NCBI RefSeq assembly: GCF_014201095.1
Contig: NZ_JACHDN010000001.1
Location: 1,550,001 to 1,614,000 of the forward strand
DNA length: 64,000 nucleotides
From: Cellulomonas hominis
GTDB taxonomy: Bacteria > Actinomycetota > Actinomycetes > Actinomycetales > Cellulomonadaceae
Direction of reading: 5' to 3'
Below are positions 32,614 to 42,475 of this stretch, piece by piece (positions within the stretch are counted from its first letter, which is position 1; each line of letters starts with the position of its first letter). A program made the position numbers and the translations under genes. The notes beneath the pieces were generated by a model. The model ran no database searches. It saw only the letters and a list, made by a program, of their open reading frames with translations, and had not been told where the DNA came from.

Positions 32614-32640
32614 CTGACTATATCTGACAGATATAGTCAG
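32614..32640. promoter_or_regulatory. 27-bp perfect palindrome, PadR operator
   Basis: Two 13-bp arms around a single central A at 32627; the left arm is CTGACTATATCTG. It fills nearly the whole 35 bp between the divergent start codons (32609 and 32645). The TATATC/GATATA core is AT-rich and can also supply both -10 boxes, implying very short leaders on both sides and shared repression. The ATAT/TATA half-sites suit PadR-family operators. Confidence 0.85.
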
Positions 32641-32644
32641 CGTC

Positions 32645-33166
32645 ATGGCCCGCCCCGCACCGCAGACCGAGCTCGCCGTCCTGGGCGCTCTGTCGATCGC
32701 GCCGATGTCCGGGTACCGGCTCCGTGCGGAGATCCGGGACACGCTCGGGCACTTCTGGACCGAGAGCTTCGGGCAGATCTACCCGACGCTGTCACGGCTC
32801 GAGTCCTCGGCCCTCGTCGGTCGCGACGACGCCGGACGGTTCACGATCACGGACGACGGCCTGGCGCGGCTCCGCGACCTGCTCCGGACCCCGCCGGAGT
32901 CCGGGCCGCCCCGCGACGGGTTGCTGCTCCGGCTGTTCTTCGGGCGCCGGATCGGGCGGCAGGCCTGCCTCGACCTGCTCGCCGAGACGGAGCAGCAGGT
33001 CACCCGGAGCCTCGCCGAGCTCGCCGCCGTCCGCGCGACGCTCGACCCGACGGACCCGGACGAGCGCTACGCGCTGCTCACGCTCAGCGCCGGCGTGCAC
33101 CGCGGGCGCGCGCTGCTCGCCTGGGCCACCGAGAGCCGGGAGGCCATCGCGTCCTGGGCGGACTGA
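32645..33166 (+). CDS. PadR-family transcriptional repressor
   Basis: 173-residue regulator. The winged helix reads LAVLGALSIAPMSGYRLRAE, HFWTESFGQIYPTLSRLESS and RFTITDDGLARLRDLL; the C-terminal Vir_C-like helical dimerisation domain includes LRLFFGRRIGRQACLDLLAE and LLTLSAGVHRGRALLAWA. PadR proteins bind small phenolics or drugs and often control a divergent membrane protein, as here. The palindromic operator abuts the ATG. Confidence 0.93.
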   Translation: MARPAPQTELAVLGALSIAPMSGYRLRAEIRDTLGHFWTESFGQIYPTLSRLESSALVGRDDAGRFTITDDGLARLRDLLRTPPESGPPRDGLLLRLFFGRRIGRQACLDLLAETEQQVTRSLAELAAVRATLDPTDPDERYALLTLSAGVHRGRALLAWATESREAIASWAD

Positions 33167-33170
33167 CCGG

Positions 33171-33557
33171 TCACGCGGGGAACACGCAGAACTCGTCGCC
33201 CTCCGGGTCCGCCAGGACGACCCAGCCGTCGTGCCGCGCGAGCACTGCCGCCCCGCGCTCCACGAGCCCCGCGACGCCGGCGGCCAGGTCGGGCACCGTG
33301 AGGTCGAGGTGCAGCCGGTTCTTGCCCGCCTTCGGCTCCGGGACGCGGGTGAACCACAGGCGTGGCCCGGCGCCGTCCACCGGCTCGACGAGGACCGAGG
33401 GGTCGTCCTCCGGGTCCTCGACCCCGGCCGCGCGCAGCCGTGCCAGCTCGGACTCGTCGTAGGGAGCGACCCGGTACCCGTCCAGCGTGCGCGCCCACCA
33501 GCGCGCGAGCGACGCCGGGTGGCGGCAGTCGACGACGACGTCGCGCAGGGCGGCCAT
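33171..33557 (-). CDS. VOC-family (glyoxalase-like) protein
   Basis: 128-residue single-domain protein with the two beta-alpha-beta-beta-beta modules of the VOC superfamily: LRDVVVDCRHPASLARWWAR, RLWFTRVPEPKAGKNRLHLD and WVVLADPEGDEFCVFPA. This is the common actinobacterial glyoxalase_6 type (LARWW...KNRLHLDL...DPEGNEFC). Substrate unknown. Convergent with PadR, 4 bp between stops. Confidence 0.88.
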   Translation of the reverse strand: MAALRDVVVDCRHPASLARWWARTLDGYRVAPYDESELARLRAAGVEDPEDDPSVLVEPVDGAGPRLWFTRVPEPKAGKNRLHLDLTVPDLAAGVAGLVERGAAVLARHDGWVVLADPEGDEFCVFPA

Positions 33558-33665
33558 GCGGCCTAGCGTACGGCGGCGCCCGCATCACCGGGAGGGCGGC
33601 CGGGAACCGCATTCGCTCAGTTGCCCGCCCCGACCGGCCGATAGGGCCCTACGGGGGTGACGCGG

Positions 33666-34517
33666 ATGGTCCACGGCTTCGGGCAGCCGGCAGCGCGACG
33701 GGCGCGACGGCTGGGCCGGCGACGCGCCGGCACGGCGGCCGGGCTGCCGCGCGCCCGCACGCAGGCGGACGCGTGGTTCGACGCCTGGCTCTCCGGCGAC
33801 GCCGCTCCCGCCGACCTCGAGGTCCCCGACGGCTGGACCGTGCTGCGCGGCCTGCACCGGCCCGGCAGCGGCGTCGCGACAGTGGAGCGGATCGCCGTCG
33901 GACCCGGGGGGATCGTCGTCGTCGAGACCGTGCGCTGGCCCGGGGAGGTCGCGGTCGTCAACGGCACGCTCCGGCACCAGGGGTACGGGCGCACGCCGGA
34001 CGCGGCGACCGTCGCGGACGCCGCGGGCGCCGTCACCGCCCTGCTCGCCCCCACCCACCGGCGCGCGGTGCGGGCCGTGCTGCGGCTGGCCGGGCACGAC
34101 CTGGACCCCGTGGCCGTCCGCGGCGGCGCCGTGGCGCTCGGCGAGCAGCAGGCCACGGCGTACCTCGCGGCGCTCCCGGAACAGCTGTCGGCGCCCGACG
34201 TCCGGCTGGTCGTGGACTACCTCGCGGCGGAGCTGGGCGGGCCGTCGAGCCCGGAGCAGCTCACGCTGGACGACGTCTTCCGCTCCCCGGCGGTGTGGTC
34301 GGCCCCCGACGTGCCCGGTCCCCGGGCCCTCCGGGACGCGCCGCGCTACACCGCGCCGGCGAACCCCCCGGGCCATCCGGACCAGGAGCCGGAGGACGCG
34401 CGACCCGCCCCGGCGCGCGGGCTCGTCGGCGAGGGGCTGCTCCGGGTCGGCCTGCTCGTGCTGGGTCTCCTCACGGCGGGGAACGTGCTGCTCGCCTGGC
34501 TCGACGCCGCGGGCTGA
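33666..34517 (+). CDS. NERD-like membrane-anchored protein
   Basis: 283-residue protein. Residues about 60-130 (WTVLRGLHRPGSGVATVERI, AVGPGGIVVVETVRWPGEVA, VVNGTLRHQGYGRTPD) resemble the nuclease-related NERD domain, but the catalytic Asp-x-K/N of the family is replaced by ETVRW, so nuclease activity is doubtful. A Pro-rich linker leads to one C-terminal transmembrane helix (LLRVGLLVLGLLTAGNVLLA). The ATG at 33666 has a G-rich stretch 7 bp upstream; the GTG at 33657 is possible. Confidence 0.6.
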   Translation: MVHGFGQPAARRARRLGRRRAGTAAGLPRARTQADAWFDAWLSGDAAPADLEVPDGWTVLRGLHRPGSGVATVERIAVGPGGIVVVETVRWPGEVAVVNGTLRHQGYGRTPDAATVADAAGAVTALLAPTHRRAVRAVLRLAGHDLDPVAVRGGAVALGEQQATAYLAALPEQLSAPDVRLVVDYLAAELGGPSSPEQLTLDDVFRSPAVWSAPDVPGPRALRDAPRYTAPANPPGHPDQEPEDARPAPARGLVGEGLLRVGLLVLGLLTAGNVLLAWLDAAG

Positions 34518-36422
<1,905 letters not shown>

Positions 36423-36428
36423 CGGGCC

Positions 36429-36465
36429 CGGCACGCGGGCCGCGCACCGCCGCGCCCGCGTGCCG
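36429..36465 (+). terminator. Hairpin terminator after the OYE gene
   Basis: A perfect 12-bp stem, CGGCACGCGGGC (36429-36440) with 36454-36465, and a 13-nt loop, 7 bp after the stop codon. Confidence 0.8.
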
Positions 36466-36555
36466 TAACCCGCCGGACACCTCCGCCGCGTACCGTCCCC
36501 CCACCGGCCGCACCGCAGCGCCCGGCCCGACGAGTCCTGGCGAGGGGGTGCCGCG

Positions 36556-38781
36556 TTGTTCGAGCACGTCGACCCGTTCATCGGCACCGAGGCGACGGCC
36601 CTCCCGCCGCCGTCCGGCCTCGCCGCGACCTGGTGGTGGCCCAAGCCGCAGGTCGGCAACACGCACCCGGGCGCCACGTACCCCCTGGGCATGGTGAGCG
36701 CGTGCGCGTACTCCGGGGCGTACCCCACGGGCTACGGGCGCTACGACCTGTCGACCGAGGGCCTCCCGCCGGTGCTGCACCCGACGCAGCGGGCGTCGGG
36801 GTTCACGCACTTCCAGCAGTCCGGCACGGGCGCGATCCGCAAGTACTACAACTACCTGCGCGTCACGCCGATGCTGCAGCCGCTCGACGACCTCGGCCGG
36901 CTGTACGACATCGTCGACGAGGACACCGAGCCCGGCTGGTACGCGGCGACCCTCGACTCCGGCATCCGCTGCGAGGTCACGGTCGGACCGAAGTCGGCGG
37001 TGCACCGGTACACGTTCCCGGCGCACCGGGACGCGCGGCTCGTGGTCGACCTGAGCCTCGGCGGCCTGGACATCCCGTACGGCCGGACCGTGCCGCTGCG
37101 GGCGCACCTGGAGTCGCTGGAGCCGGGCGTCGCCCAGGGCGAGGTCACGGTCGAGGGTGCGCCGCTCGCGGTGCACGTGGAGTGCGACACCCCCTCGTGG
37201 CGGCAGCTGCTCTGGTACGACCGGCGGCTCATGCCCGGCGGGACGCGCCTGGACTTCGACCGGATCCGCCCGACGACGCTGCGGCCGTTCGGGCTGATGT
37301 GGGCGGGGCCCACCGAGCCGGGCCAGGTCGTCGAGCTGCGGTTCGGGTTCTCGCTGCGCGGCGTCGAGCAGGCCCGGGAGAACCTGCGGGCCGAGTGCGG
37401 GCCGGGGCCGTCGTCGTTCGCGGAGCGGCGCGCCCGGACGGCGCACGCGTGGCGGCAGCACCTCGGCAAGGTCGCCGTGGACACCCCGTCGTCGGACCGG
37501 CGCACCGTCATGGCGACCGCCCTGTACCACTCGCTGATCAAGCCGTGCCTCGCGCCGGACGAGAGCCCGTTCTGGCCGACCGACACCCCGTTCACGTACG
37601 ACATCGCGACGATGTGGGACATCTACCGCACGCAGCTCCCGCTGCTGACGGCGCTGGTCCCCGACCGCGCGGCCGAGCTCGCGACGGCGATCCTGCACAT
37701 CGCCGAGGAGGAGGGGAACTTCCCGATCGGCTACCGCATGGCCCGCGGCGCGGACCGGTTCTCCCGGCAGGGCAGCGCGCTGGCGCACACGTTCCTCGCG
37801 GACCTGTGCGCGCTCGGGGTCCCCCTCGACTGGGACTGGGCGCTGGTGCACCTGCACAACGACCTGCGCCGCACGTACGGCGAGGAGTTCCTGCTGCACG
37901 GGCGCACCCACCCGATCAGCCACACCCTCGACCTCGCGTTCGGGTACTTCTGCACCGCCGTGATCGCGCACCAGGTGGGGGACCGGCAGCTCGTCGCGCA
38001 GTTCGCGCCGCTGGCCGACCGGTGGCGGAACGCGTTCGACCCGGCGACAGGCCTGCTGCGCGACTCCACGTTCTACGAGGGCGGCCGGTGGAACTACTCG
38101 TTCCGGCTGCTGCACGACATGGCCGCGCGCATCGACCTCGCCGGCGGGGACGCCGCGTTCGTGGCGCTGCTGGACCGGTTCTTCGGGTACGGGGCCGACC
38201 CGGTGAAGCAGCCCGGCGTCGCGCCGTCGGCCGACGAGATGCTCGCGGGCTACGCGCTCGACCGGTTCGAGGGGCTGAACAACGAGCCCGACATGGAGGC
38301 CCCCTGGGCGTACCAGTACGCCGGTCGGCCCGACCGCACCGCCGAGGTGGTGCACGCCGTCACGCAGCAGCAGTTCGGCACCGGGCGTGGCGGCCTGCCC
38401 GGCAACGACGACTCGGGCGGCCTGTCGTCCTGGTACGTCTGGGCGACGCTCGGGCTGTTCCCCGTCGCCGGGCAGAACCTGTTCCTGCTCAACGCCCCCG
38501 CCTGGCGGGAGGCCCGGATCGACGTCGGGGGGCGGCCGCTGACCATCGAGACCAGCGGCTTCGTCGAACCCGAGCCCGACCGGCCGCCGCAGTACGTGCA
38601 GCGGGTGCACCTGGACGGGACCGAGCTGGACCGCACCTGGCTGACCGGCACGGAGGTGCACGCCGGCGGGCGGCTGCGGGTCGAGGTCGGCCCCGAGCCG
38701 GGCCCCTGGACGGGCGCCTGCCGGCCGCCGTCGCTCAGCACGACACGCCCTGGACCACCGGTGCCCGGAACGGCCGCCTGA
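36556..38781 (+). CDS. GH92-family alpha-mannosidase-like protein
   Basis: 741-residue protein of glycoside hydrolase family 92, calcium-dependent exo-alpha-mannosidases. Recognisable blocks are VDPFIGTE, PQVGNTHPGATYPLGMVSAC, ASGFTHFQQSGTG, TMWDIYRTQLPLLTALVPDR, GLNNEPDMEAPWAYQYAG and GLPGNDDSGGLSSWYVWATL. The acid block GNEPxxHxPY of characterised members here reads NNEPDMEAPW, keeping the Glu and the downstream NDD. There is no signal peptide, so it acts in the cytoplasm, unlike most secreted members. TTG start at 36556 with a GAGGGGG ribosome site. The following gene is a glycosyltransferase. Confidence 0.85.
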   Translation: MFEHVDPFIGTEATALPPPSGLAATWWWPKPQVGNTHPGATYPLGMVSACAYSGAYPTGYGRYDLSTEGLPPVLHPTQRASGFTHFQQSGTGAIRKYYNYLRVTPMLQPLDDLGRLYDIVDEDTEPGWYAATLDSGIRCEVTVGPKSAVHRYTFPAHRDARLVVDLSLGGLDIPYGRTVPLRAHLESLEPGVAQGEVTVEGAPLAVHVECDTPSWRQLLWYDRRLMPGGTRLDFDRIRPTTLRPFGLMWAGPTEPGQVVELRFGFSLRGVEQARENLRAECGPGPSSFAERRARTAHAWRQHLGKVAVDTPSSDRRTVMATALYHSLIKPCLAPDESPFWPTDTPFTYDIATMWDIYRTQLPLLTALVPDRAAELATAILHIAEEEGNFPIGYRMARGADRFSRQGSALAHTFLADLCALGVPLDWDWALVHLHNDLRRTYGEEFLLHGRTHPISHTLDLAFGYFCTAVIAHQVGDRQLVAQFAPLADRWRNAFDPATGLLRDSTFYEGGRWNYSFRLLHDMAARIDLAGGDAAFVALLDRFFGYGADPVKQPGVAPSADEMLAGYALDRFEGLNNEPDMEAPWAYQYAGRPDRTAEVVHAVTQQQFGTGRGGLPGNDDSGGLSSWYVWATLGLFPVAGQNLFLLNAPAWREARIDVGGRPLTIETSGFVEPEPDRPPQYVQRVHLDGTELDRTWLTGTEVHAGGRLRVEVGPEPGPWTGACRPPSLSTTRPGPPVPGTAA

Positions 38782-38893
38782 CCGGCCTCGTTCCGGCATC
38801 ATCTCCGCTGGTCGCGCCGACCCCGGCGCCTCCCGCACCCCTTCCGCCGCACCCCGGCACCCCCGCACCAGCCGCAACCCCCGGAGGCCCGCC

Positions 38894-40228
38894 GTGACCG
38901 ACACGACCCTCGTCCCCACCGCCGGCGCCGACGCCGACCCGCCGCGTCGCGTCGACCGCCGCCTCGTCATCGTCGTCCGGGCCGACCCGGTCATCTGCGG
39001 GCACTCCGGCGAGGCCCGGAACCTCGCCGAGGCCGCCCTGGACCGCGGGTTCGACGAGGTCAGGATCGTCACCTGGCCGATCGACCGCCTGCAGGCCGCC
39101 GGCCTGCCGCTCAAGCCGCTCGACCGCGTGCTGCCGTACCGGGACGGCGTCGTCGTCGAGCGCCCCGACCCGGTCGGCGACTACAAGGTCCCGGACGGCC
39201 GCTGGGTCGCCGGGCTGATCGGCCGCCTGGTCGAGCTGTTCACCGACGGGGTGCCGACCGTGGCGCTGTCGCTGTACCTGAGCCCGCACGCCACGGCCGT
39301 CGCGGACGCCGTCCACGTCGCCCGGCGCACCGGGCTGCCGGTGCGGGTCACGACGGTGGCCGAGGCCGTCGGGTCCGACGTCACCAACGTGGTGCGCGCG
39401 TGCGTGGAGTCGGACCGGTTCGGCGCGGCCGCCCACGTGCTGGCGTCCTACCTCGAGCACGACGTGTGCCTCGCCGTGTCGGAGTACACCCGCGACCTCA
39501 TCGTCACCGAGGCCGAGGCGGTCGACGCGAAGCACGGCACGACGTTCGCGGCGCAGTGCCGGGAGCGGGTACGGATCTCCTACCCCGCCGTCGACGTCGC
39601 GCAGTACCTGGACCGCGACGAGGCCGAGACCGACGCCGTTCTCGCGGCGCGCGGCCTGGACCGCGACGGCTACGTGCTCTACCTGTCCCGGCTCGCGGCG
39701 GCCAAGGGCGTGGACGACCTGATCGACGGGTACGCCGCCTCCGCGGCCCCCGGGACGCACCGGCTCGTCGTCGCCGGGAACGGGCCCGACGCGGCCCGGC
39801 TGCGCGCGCACGCCGCCGCGTCGCCGGTGGCGGACCGGATCCTGTTCCTCGACGACGTGTCCGACGACGAGAAGCCGCACCTCATGGCCGGGTCCGCCGC
39901 GTACGTGCTGCCGTCCAAGCCGCGGCCCGAGTTCGTCGAGACGTTCGGGATCGCGCTCGTGGAGCAGATGCTCGCGGGCGGCGGACCGGTCATCACGACC
40001 GACACCGGCGGCATCCCCGAGGCCGTGGGCGACACGGCGCTGATCGTGCCCGTCGAGGACCCCGCGGCGATCGCGGCGGCGCTCGACCGGGCGCTGGGGA
40101 TGGACGGCGACGAGCGCTCCGAGCGGGCCGACGCCGCGCGCGAGTACGCCCTGCAGTTCGACCGGGCCGTCGTGCTGGACAAGATCCTCGACGCGGTGGC
40201 GGAGGTGGTCCCCAGCCCGGCCGCGTGA
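38894..40228 (+). CDS. GT4-type glycosyltransferase
   Basis: 444-residue GT-B enzyme. The N-terminal acceptor half includes VIVVRADPVICGHSGEARNL and AALSLYLSP-like motifs (VALSLYLSPHATAVADAV). The nucleotide-sugar half reads DGYVLYLSRLAAAKGVDDLI, HRLVVAGNGPDAARLRAHAA and RPEFVETFGIALVEQMLAGG then PVITTDTGGIPEAVGDTAL, the E-x7-E donor motif of family 4. Donor and acceptor cannot be deduced. GTG start at 38894. It follows the GH92 gene by 112 bp and may share its transcript. Confidence 0.88.
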   Translation: MTDTTLVPTAGADADPPRRVDRRLVIVVRADPVICGHSGEARNLAEAALDRGFDEVRIVTWPIDRLQAAGLPLKPLDRVLPYRDGVVVERPDPVGDYKVPDGRWVAGLIGRLVELFTDGVPTVALSLYLSPHATAVADAVHVARRTGLPVRVTTVAEAVGSDVTNVVRACVESDRFGAAAHVLASYLEHDVCLAVSEYTRDLIVTEAEAVDAKHGTTFAAQCRERVRISYPAVDVAQYLDRDEAETDAVLAARGLDRDGYVLYLSRLAAAKGVDDLIDGYAASAAPGTHRLVVAGNGPDAARLRAHAAASPVADRILFLDDVSDDEKPHLMAGSAAYVLPSKPRPEFVETFGIALVEQMLAGGGPVITTDTGGIPEAVGDTALIVPVEDPAAIAAALDRALGMDGDERSERADAAREYALQFDRAVVLDKILDAVAEVVPSPAA

Positions 40229-40243
40229 CGGGGACCGGGCTGG
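40212..40243 (+). terminator. Hairpin overlapping the glycosyltransferase stop
   Basis: CCAGCCCGG (40212-40220) pairs perfectly with CCGGGCTGG (40235-40243) across the stop codon. Probable terminator, though without a T run. Confidence 0.5.
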
Positions 40244-40334
40244 ACACCGCAGAGCACGGTGTGGCTAGCGTGGGTGGCGTCGATCCGGCGGCCGCCTCGG
40301 GGATCGTCCCGTCCGCGACCCCGAGGAGAACCCT

Positions 40335-40517
40335 GTGGAGCACACCGTCCACGTCATGACCCGCGAGGAGATCGAGGAGCGGCGAGCCGAGCTGCTCGCG
40401 AGCATCGGCCTCGACATGGAGACGATCCGGCTGCGGCAGGACAACTGGGCCCTGTCGCCCGAGCAGCGGTTCGCGATCGAGGAGTACGACGGCCTCGGGT
40501 GGCTGATCGGTGAGTGA
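40335..40517 (+). CDS. Small conserved helical protein, 60 residues
   Basis: Reads MTREEIEERRAELLASIGLD, METIRLRQDNWALSPEQRFA and ends EYDGLGWLIGE. It is highly charged and helical, with an antitoxin-like size, and similar short proteins seem common in actinobacteria, but I do not recognise a named family. GAGGAGAA precedes the GTG at 40335; the ATG at 40356 is an alternative start. Its stop overlaps the next GTG (GTGA), so the two genes are translated together. Confidence 0.6.
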   Translation: MEHTVHVMTREEIEERRAELLASIGLDMETIRLRQDNWALSPEQRFAIEEYDGLGWLIGE

Positions 40518-40882
40518 TCCCCGCCGCGCACCTCAACGTGCACGGGCACCGTGACGAGCTGGTGTTCGCGATGATGGCCGCCGGTGCCCGGCTGCGGGGC
40601 CGGGCCCGCGCGTCGGACGTCCGTCGGGGCCGCGTGCCGTGGGTGGCGACCCTGCACTTCCCGCTGGGCGGCCACCGGTTCCGTCCCGCGTTCGAGAACG
40701 TGCTGGAGATGCTCGTGCGCGAGTTCGGCCTGGACACCCGCGACGGCTGGCGGGAGGCCTCGACGCGGGCCGGCGACGATGGCGCGAGGTGCAGCTCCGG
40801 GCGGCCGTCAGGGAAGACCCCGCGAGCGCCGCCGCGGTGCTGGGGGACCTCGGGTGGTCGGTCGTCGCGCGTCAGGCGTCAG
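40514..40882 (+). pseudogene. Partner of the 60-residue protein, probably frameshifted
   Basis: The frame opening at the GTG at 40514 reads IPAAHLNVHGHRDELVFAMM, then VPWVATLHFPLGGHRFRPAF and ENVLEMLVREFGLDTRDGWR. After about 40770 the sense is lost, and a plausible continuation appears in another frame from about 40779: WREVQLRAAVREDPASAAAV, then LGDLGWSVVARQ. A small indel near 40775 explains this. The original stop seems to have been displaced by the 7-bp tandem repeat at 40869-40889, and the 3' end runs into the convergent gene. Family not recognised. Confidence 0.5.
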
Positions 40883-40889
40883 GCGTCAG
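40869..40889. repeat. Triple 7-bp repeat GCGTCAG at a convergent gene end
   Basis: Three perfect GCGTCAG units, the last of which supplies the TGA (minus strand) that ends the gene at 40886. As the unit is not a multiple of three, gain or loss of a copy would change the C-termini of both convergent genes. Confidence 0.8.
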
Positions 40890-41332
40890 GCGCAGTAGTC
40901 GCAGACGCCCGTCGCGGGCAGCGCCATCGAGCACGTCGGGCACAGCACCAGCTCCACCTCGCGCGGCGCCGGCTTCTTGGGCCGTGCCGGCGCTGCGGCC
41001 CGCGCCCGCGCCGGCGCGGCCGACCGGGTGCGCGGAGCGGCCGCAGCCCGGGACCCGGGGGCCTCCGGCACGGTGAACCCGCGGCGGCCGAGCAGCGCGA
41101 GCGCCGCGGCGTCGCCGCCGTGCACCTCGTCGGCGGTCGCCAGCCGGCCGGTCGCGTACCGGTGGGCCACCCCGAGGATCGCGGCTGCCGGGTACCGGTG
41201 CCCCTCGTGCTCGAAGGTGCTGGTCGTCTGGGGGTAGCCGTAGACGCCGAGGAAGTCGTCGGCACCGCGCGAGTCGTGCTCGGCGATGGCCTGGAGGATG
41301 TGCTGTCGCGTCACGGCGGAGAAGGTCGCCAC
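40886..41332 (-). CDS. ScoMcrA-head-like protein with C-terminal zinc ribbon
   Basis: 148-residue protein. The first 85 residues, VTRQHILQAIAEHDSRGADD, FLGVYGYPQTTSTFEHEGHR, YPAAAILGVAHRYATGRLAT, match what I know of the N-terminal head domain of Streptomyces ScoMcrA, a type IV restriction enzyme cutting methylated and phosphorothioated DNA. There is no SRA, SBD or HNH domain here. An Ala/Pro/Arg linker leads to a CPTCSMALPATGVCDYC zinc ribbon at the end. GTG start at 41332. It may be a stand-alone regulator or nucleic-acid-binding adaptor; that is inference. Confidence 0.65.
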   Translation of the reverse strand: MATFSAVTRQHILQAIAEHDSRGADDFLGVYGYPQTTSTFEHEGHRYPAAAILGVAHRYATGRLATADEVHGGDAAALALLGRRGFTVPEAPGSRAAAAPRTRSAAPARARAAAPARPKKPAPREVELVLCPTCSMALPATGVCDYCA

Positions 41333-41428
41333 GTGGTGCAACTCTACGTCGCCCCGGCGGGGTCCCCGGACGCCCGGACCGCGCCGCTCGCCGCGCGGAC
41401 CCGCTCCGCAGCCGGTAGGAACGAGGCC

Positions 41429-42475
41429 ATGACCCGCGTCGGCTTCCACAACTCGCACGAGCAGGTCCACCCCAGCGCCCTCCTCGCCGCGACCCAGCAC
41501 GCGGACCAGGCCGGCTTCGACGCCGCCATGTGCTCCGACCACTGGGCGCCGTGGAGCGTGCACCAGGGCCACTCCGGCTTCGCCTGGACCTGGCTCGGCT
41601 CCGCGCTCGCCACGACGCGCCTGCCCTTCGGGGTCGTGAACGCCCCGGGTCAGCGGTACCACCCGGCGGTGGTCGCCCAGGCGGCGGCCACCCTGGCGGC
41701 GATGTATCCCGGGCGGTTCTGGGTCGCGCTCGGATCCGGCGAGAACATGAACGAGCACATCACCGGGGACCCCTGGCCGCCGAAGCCCGAGCGGGACGCG
41801 CGGCTGCGCGAGTGCGTGCAGGTGATCCGGGCGCTGCTGGCGGGCGAGGAGGTCACGCACCGCGGGCTGGTCACCGTCGACCGGGCTCAGCTGTGGACGC
41901 TGCCCGACGTGCCGCCGCGGCTGATCGGGCCGGCCGTGACCCCGGAGACCGCGCGGGCGCACGCCGACTGGGCCGACGGGCTGGTCACCGTGAACCAGGA
42001 CCTCGAGACGCTGCGCCGGGTCGTCGGCGAGTACCGGGACGCCGGCGGGCGGGGGCCGGTCGCGCTGCAGGTGCACGTGTCCTACGCGACCGACCCGGAC
42101 GAGGCGTGGCGGCTGGCCCGCGAGCAGTGGGCCGGGAACGCCGCCGGTCCCCCCGCGGCGTGGGACCTCGCGACGCCCGAAGCGTTCGACGAGCTCGCCC
42201 GCACGGTCGACGACGACACCCTGGGGACCGCGGTGGTCGTGGAGTCCGACCCGGGGCGGCTGCGCGACCGCCTGGTCGAGCTCGTGGAGGTCGGCTTCGA
42301 CGAGGTGTACCTGCACCAGGTCGCCACCGACGTCCGCCCGGACCACGGGAAGCACGACGACGCGACGCCCACGGTGACGCACCCGCCGTCGTCCCTCGAC
42401 GCGTTCATCGACCTGGCCGCGGAGCACCTGCTGCCCACCCTGAAGGCGCTGGACGCCGGGACGGAGCCGGCATGA
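41429..42475 (+). CDS. LLM-class flavin-dependent oxidoreductase (TIGR03885-like)
   Basis: 348-residue luciferase-like enzyme: MTRVGFHNSHEQVHPSALLA, FDAAMCSDHWAPWSVHQGHS, VVNAPGQRYHPAVVAQAAAT, FWVALGSGENMNEHITGDPW. It belongs to the branch thought to use FMN rather than F420. The stop overlaps the ATG of the next gene, a GH13 enzyme (ATGA), so the two are co-translated; this pairing is seen in other actinobacteria, but the link is unexplained. A longer reading upstream from 40514 is accidental. Related to but distinct from the gene at 6364-7356. Confidence 0.85.
   Translation: MTRVGFHNSHEQVHPSALLAATQHADQAGFDAAMCSDHWAPWSVHQGHSGFAWTWLGSALATTRLPFGVVNAPGQRYHPAVVAQAAATLAAMYPGRFWVALGSGENMNEHITGDPWPPKPERDARLRECVQVIRALLAGEEVTHRGLVTVDRAQLWTLPDVPPRLIGPAVTPETARAHADWADGLVTVNQDLETLRRVVGEYRDAGGRGPVALQVHVSYATDPDEAWRLAREQWAGNAAGPPAAWDLATPEAFDELARTVDDDTLGTAVVVESDPGRLRDRLVELVEVGFDEVYLHQVATDVRPDHGKHDDATPTVTHPPSSLDAFIDLAAEHLLPTLKALDAGTEPA

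Noticed and set aside
40514..42475. One continuous 653-codon frame joining the small partner gene to the LLM oxidoreductase
   Set aside because: The middle (40780-41428) is low-complexity and overlaps the real minus-strand zinc-ribbon gene; the LLM protein has its own start and family N-terminus at 41429.
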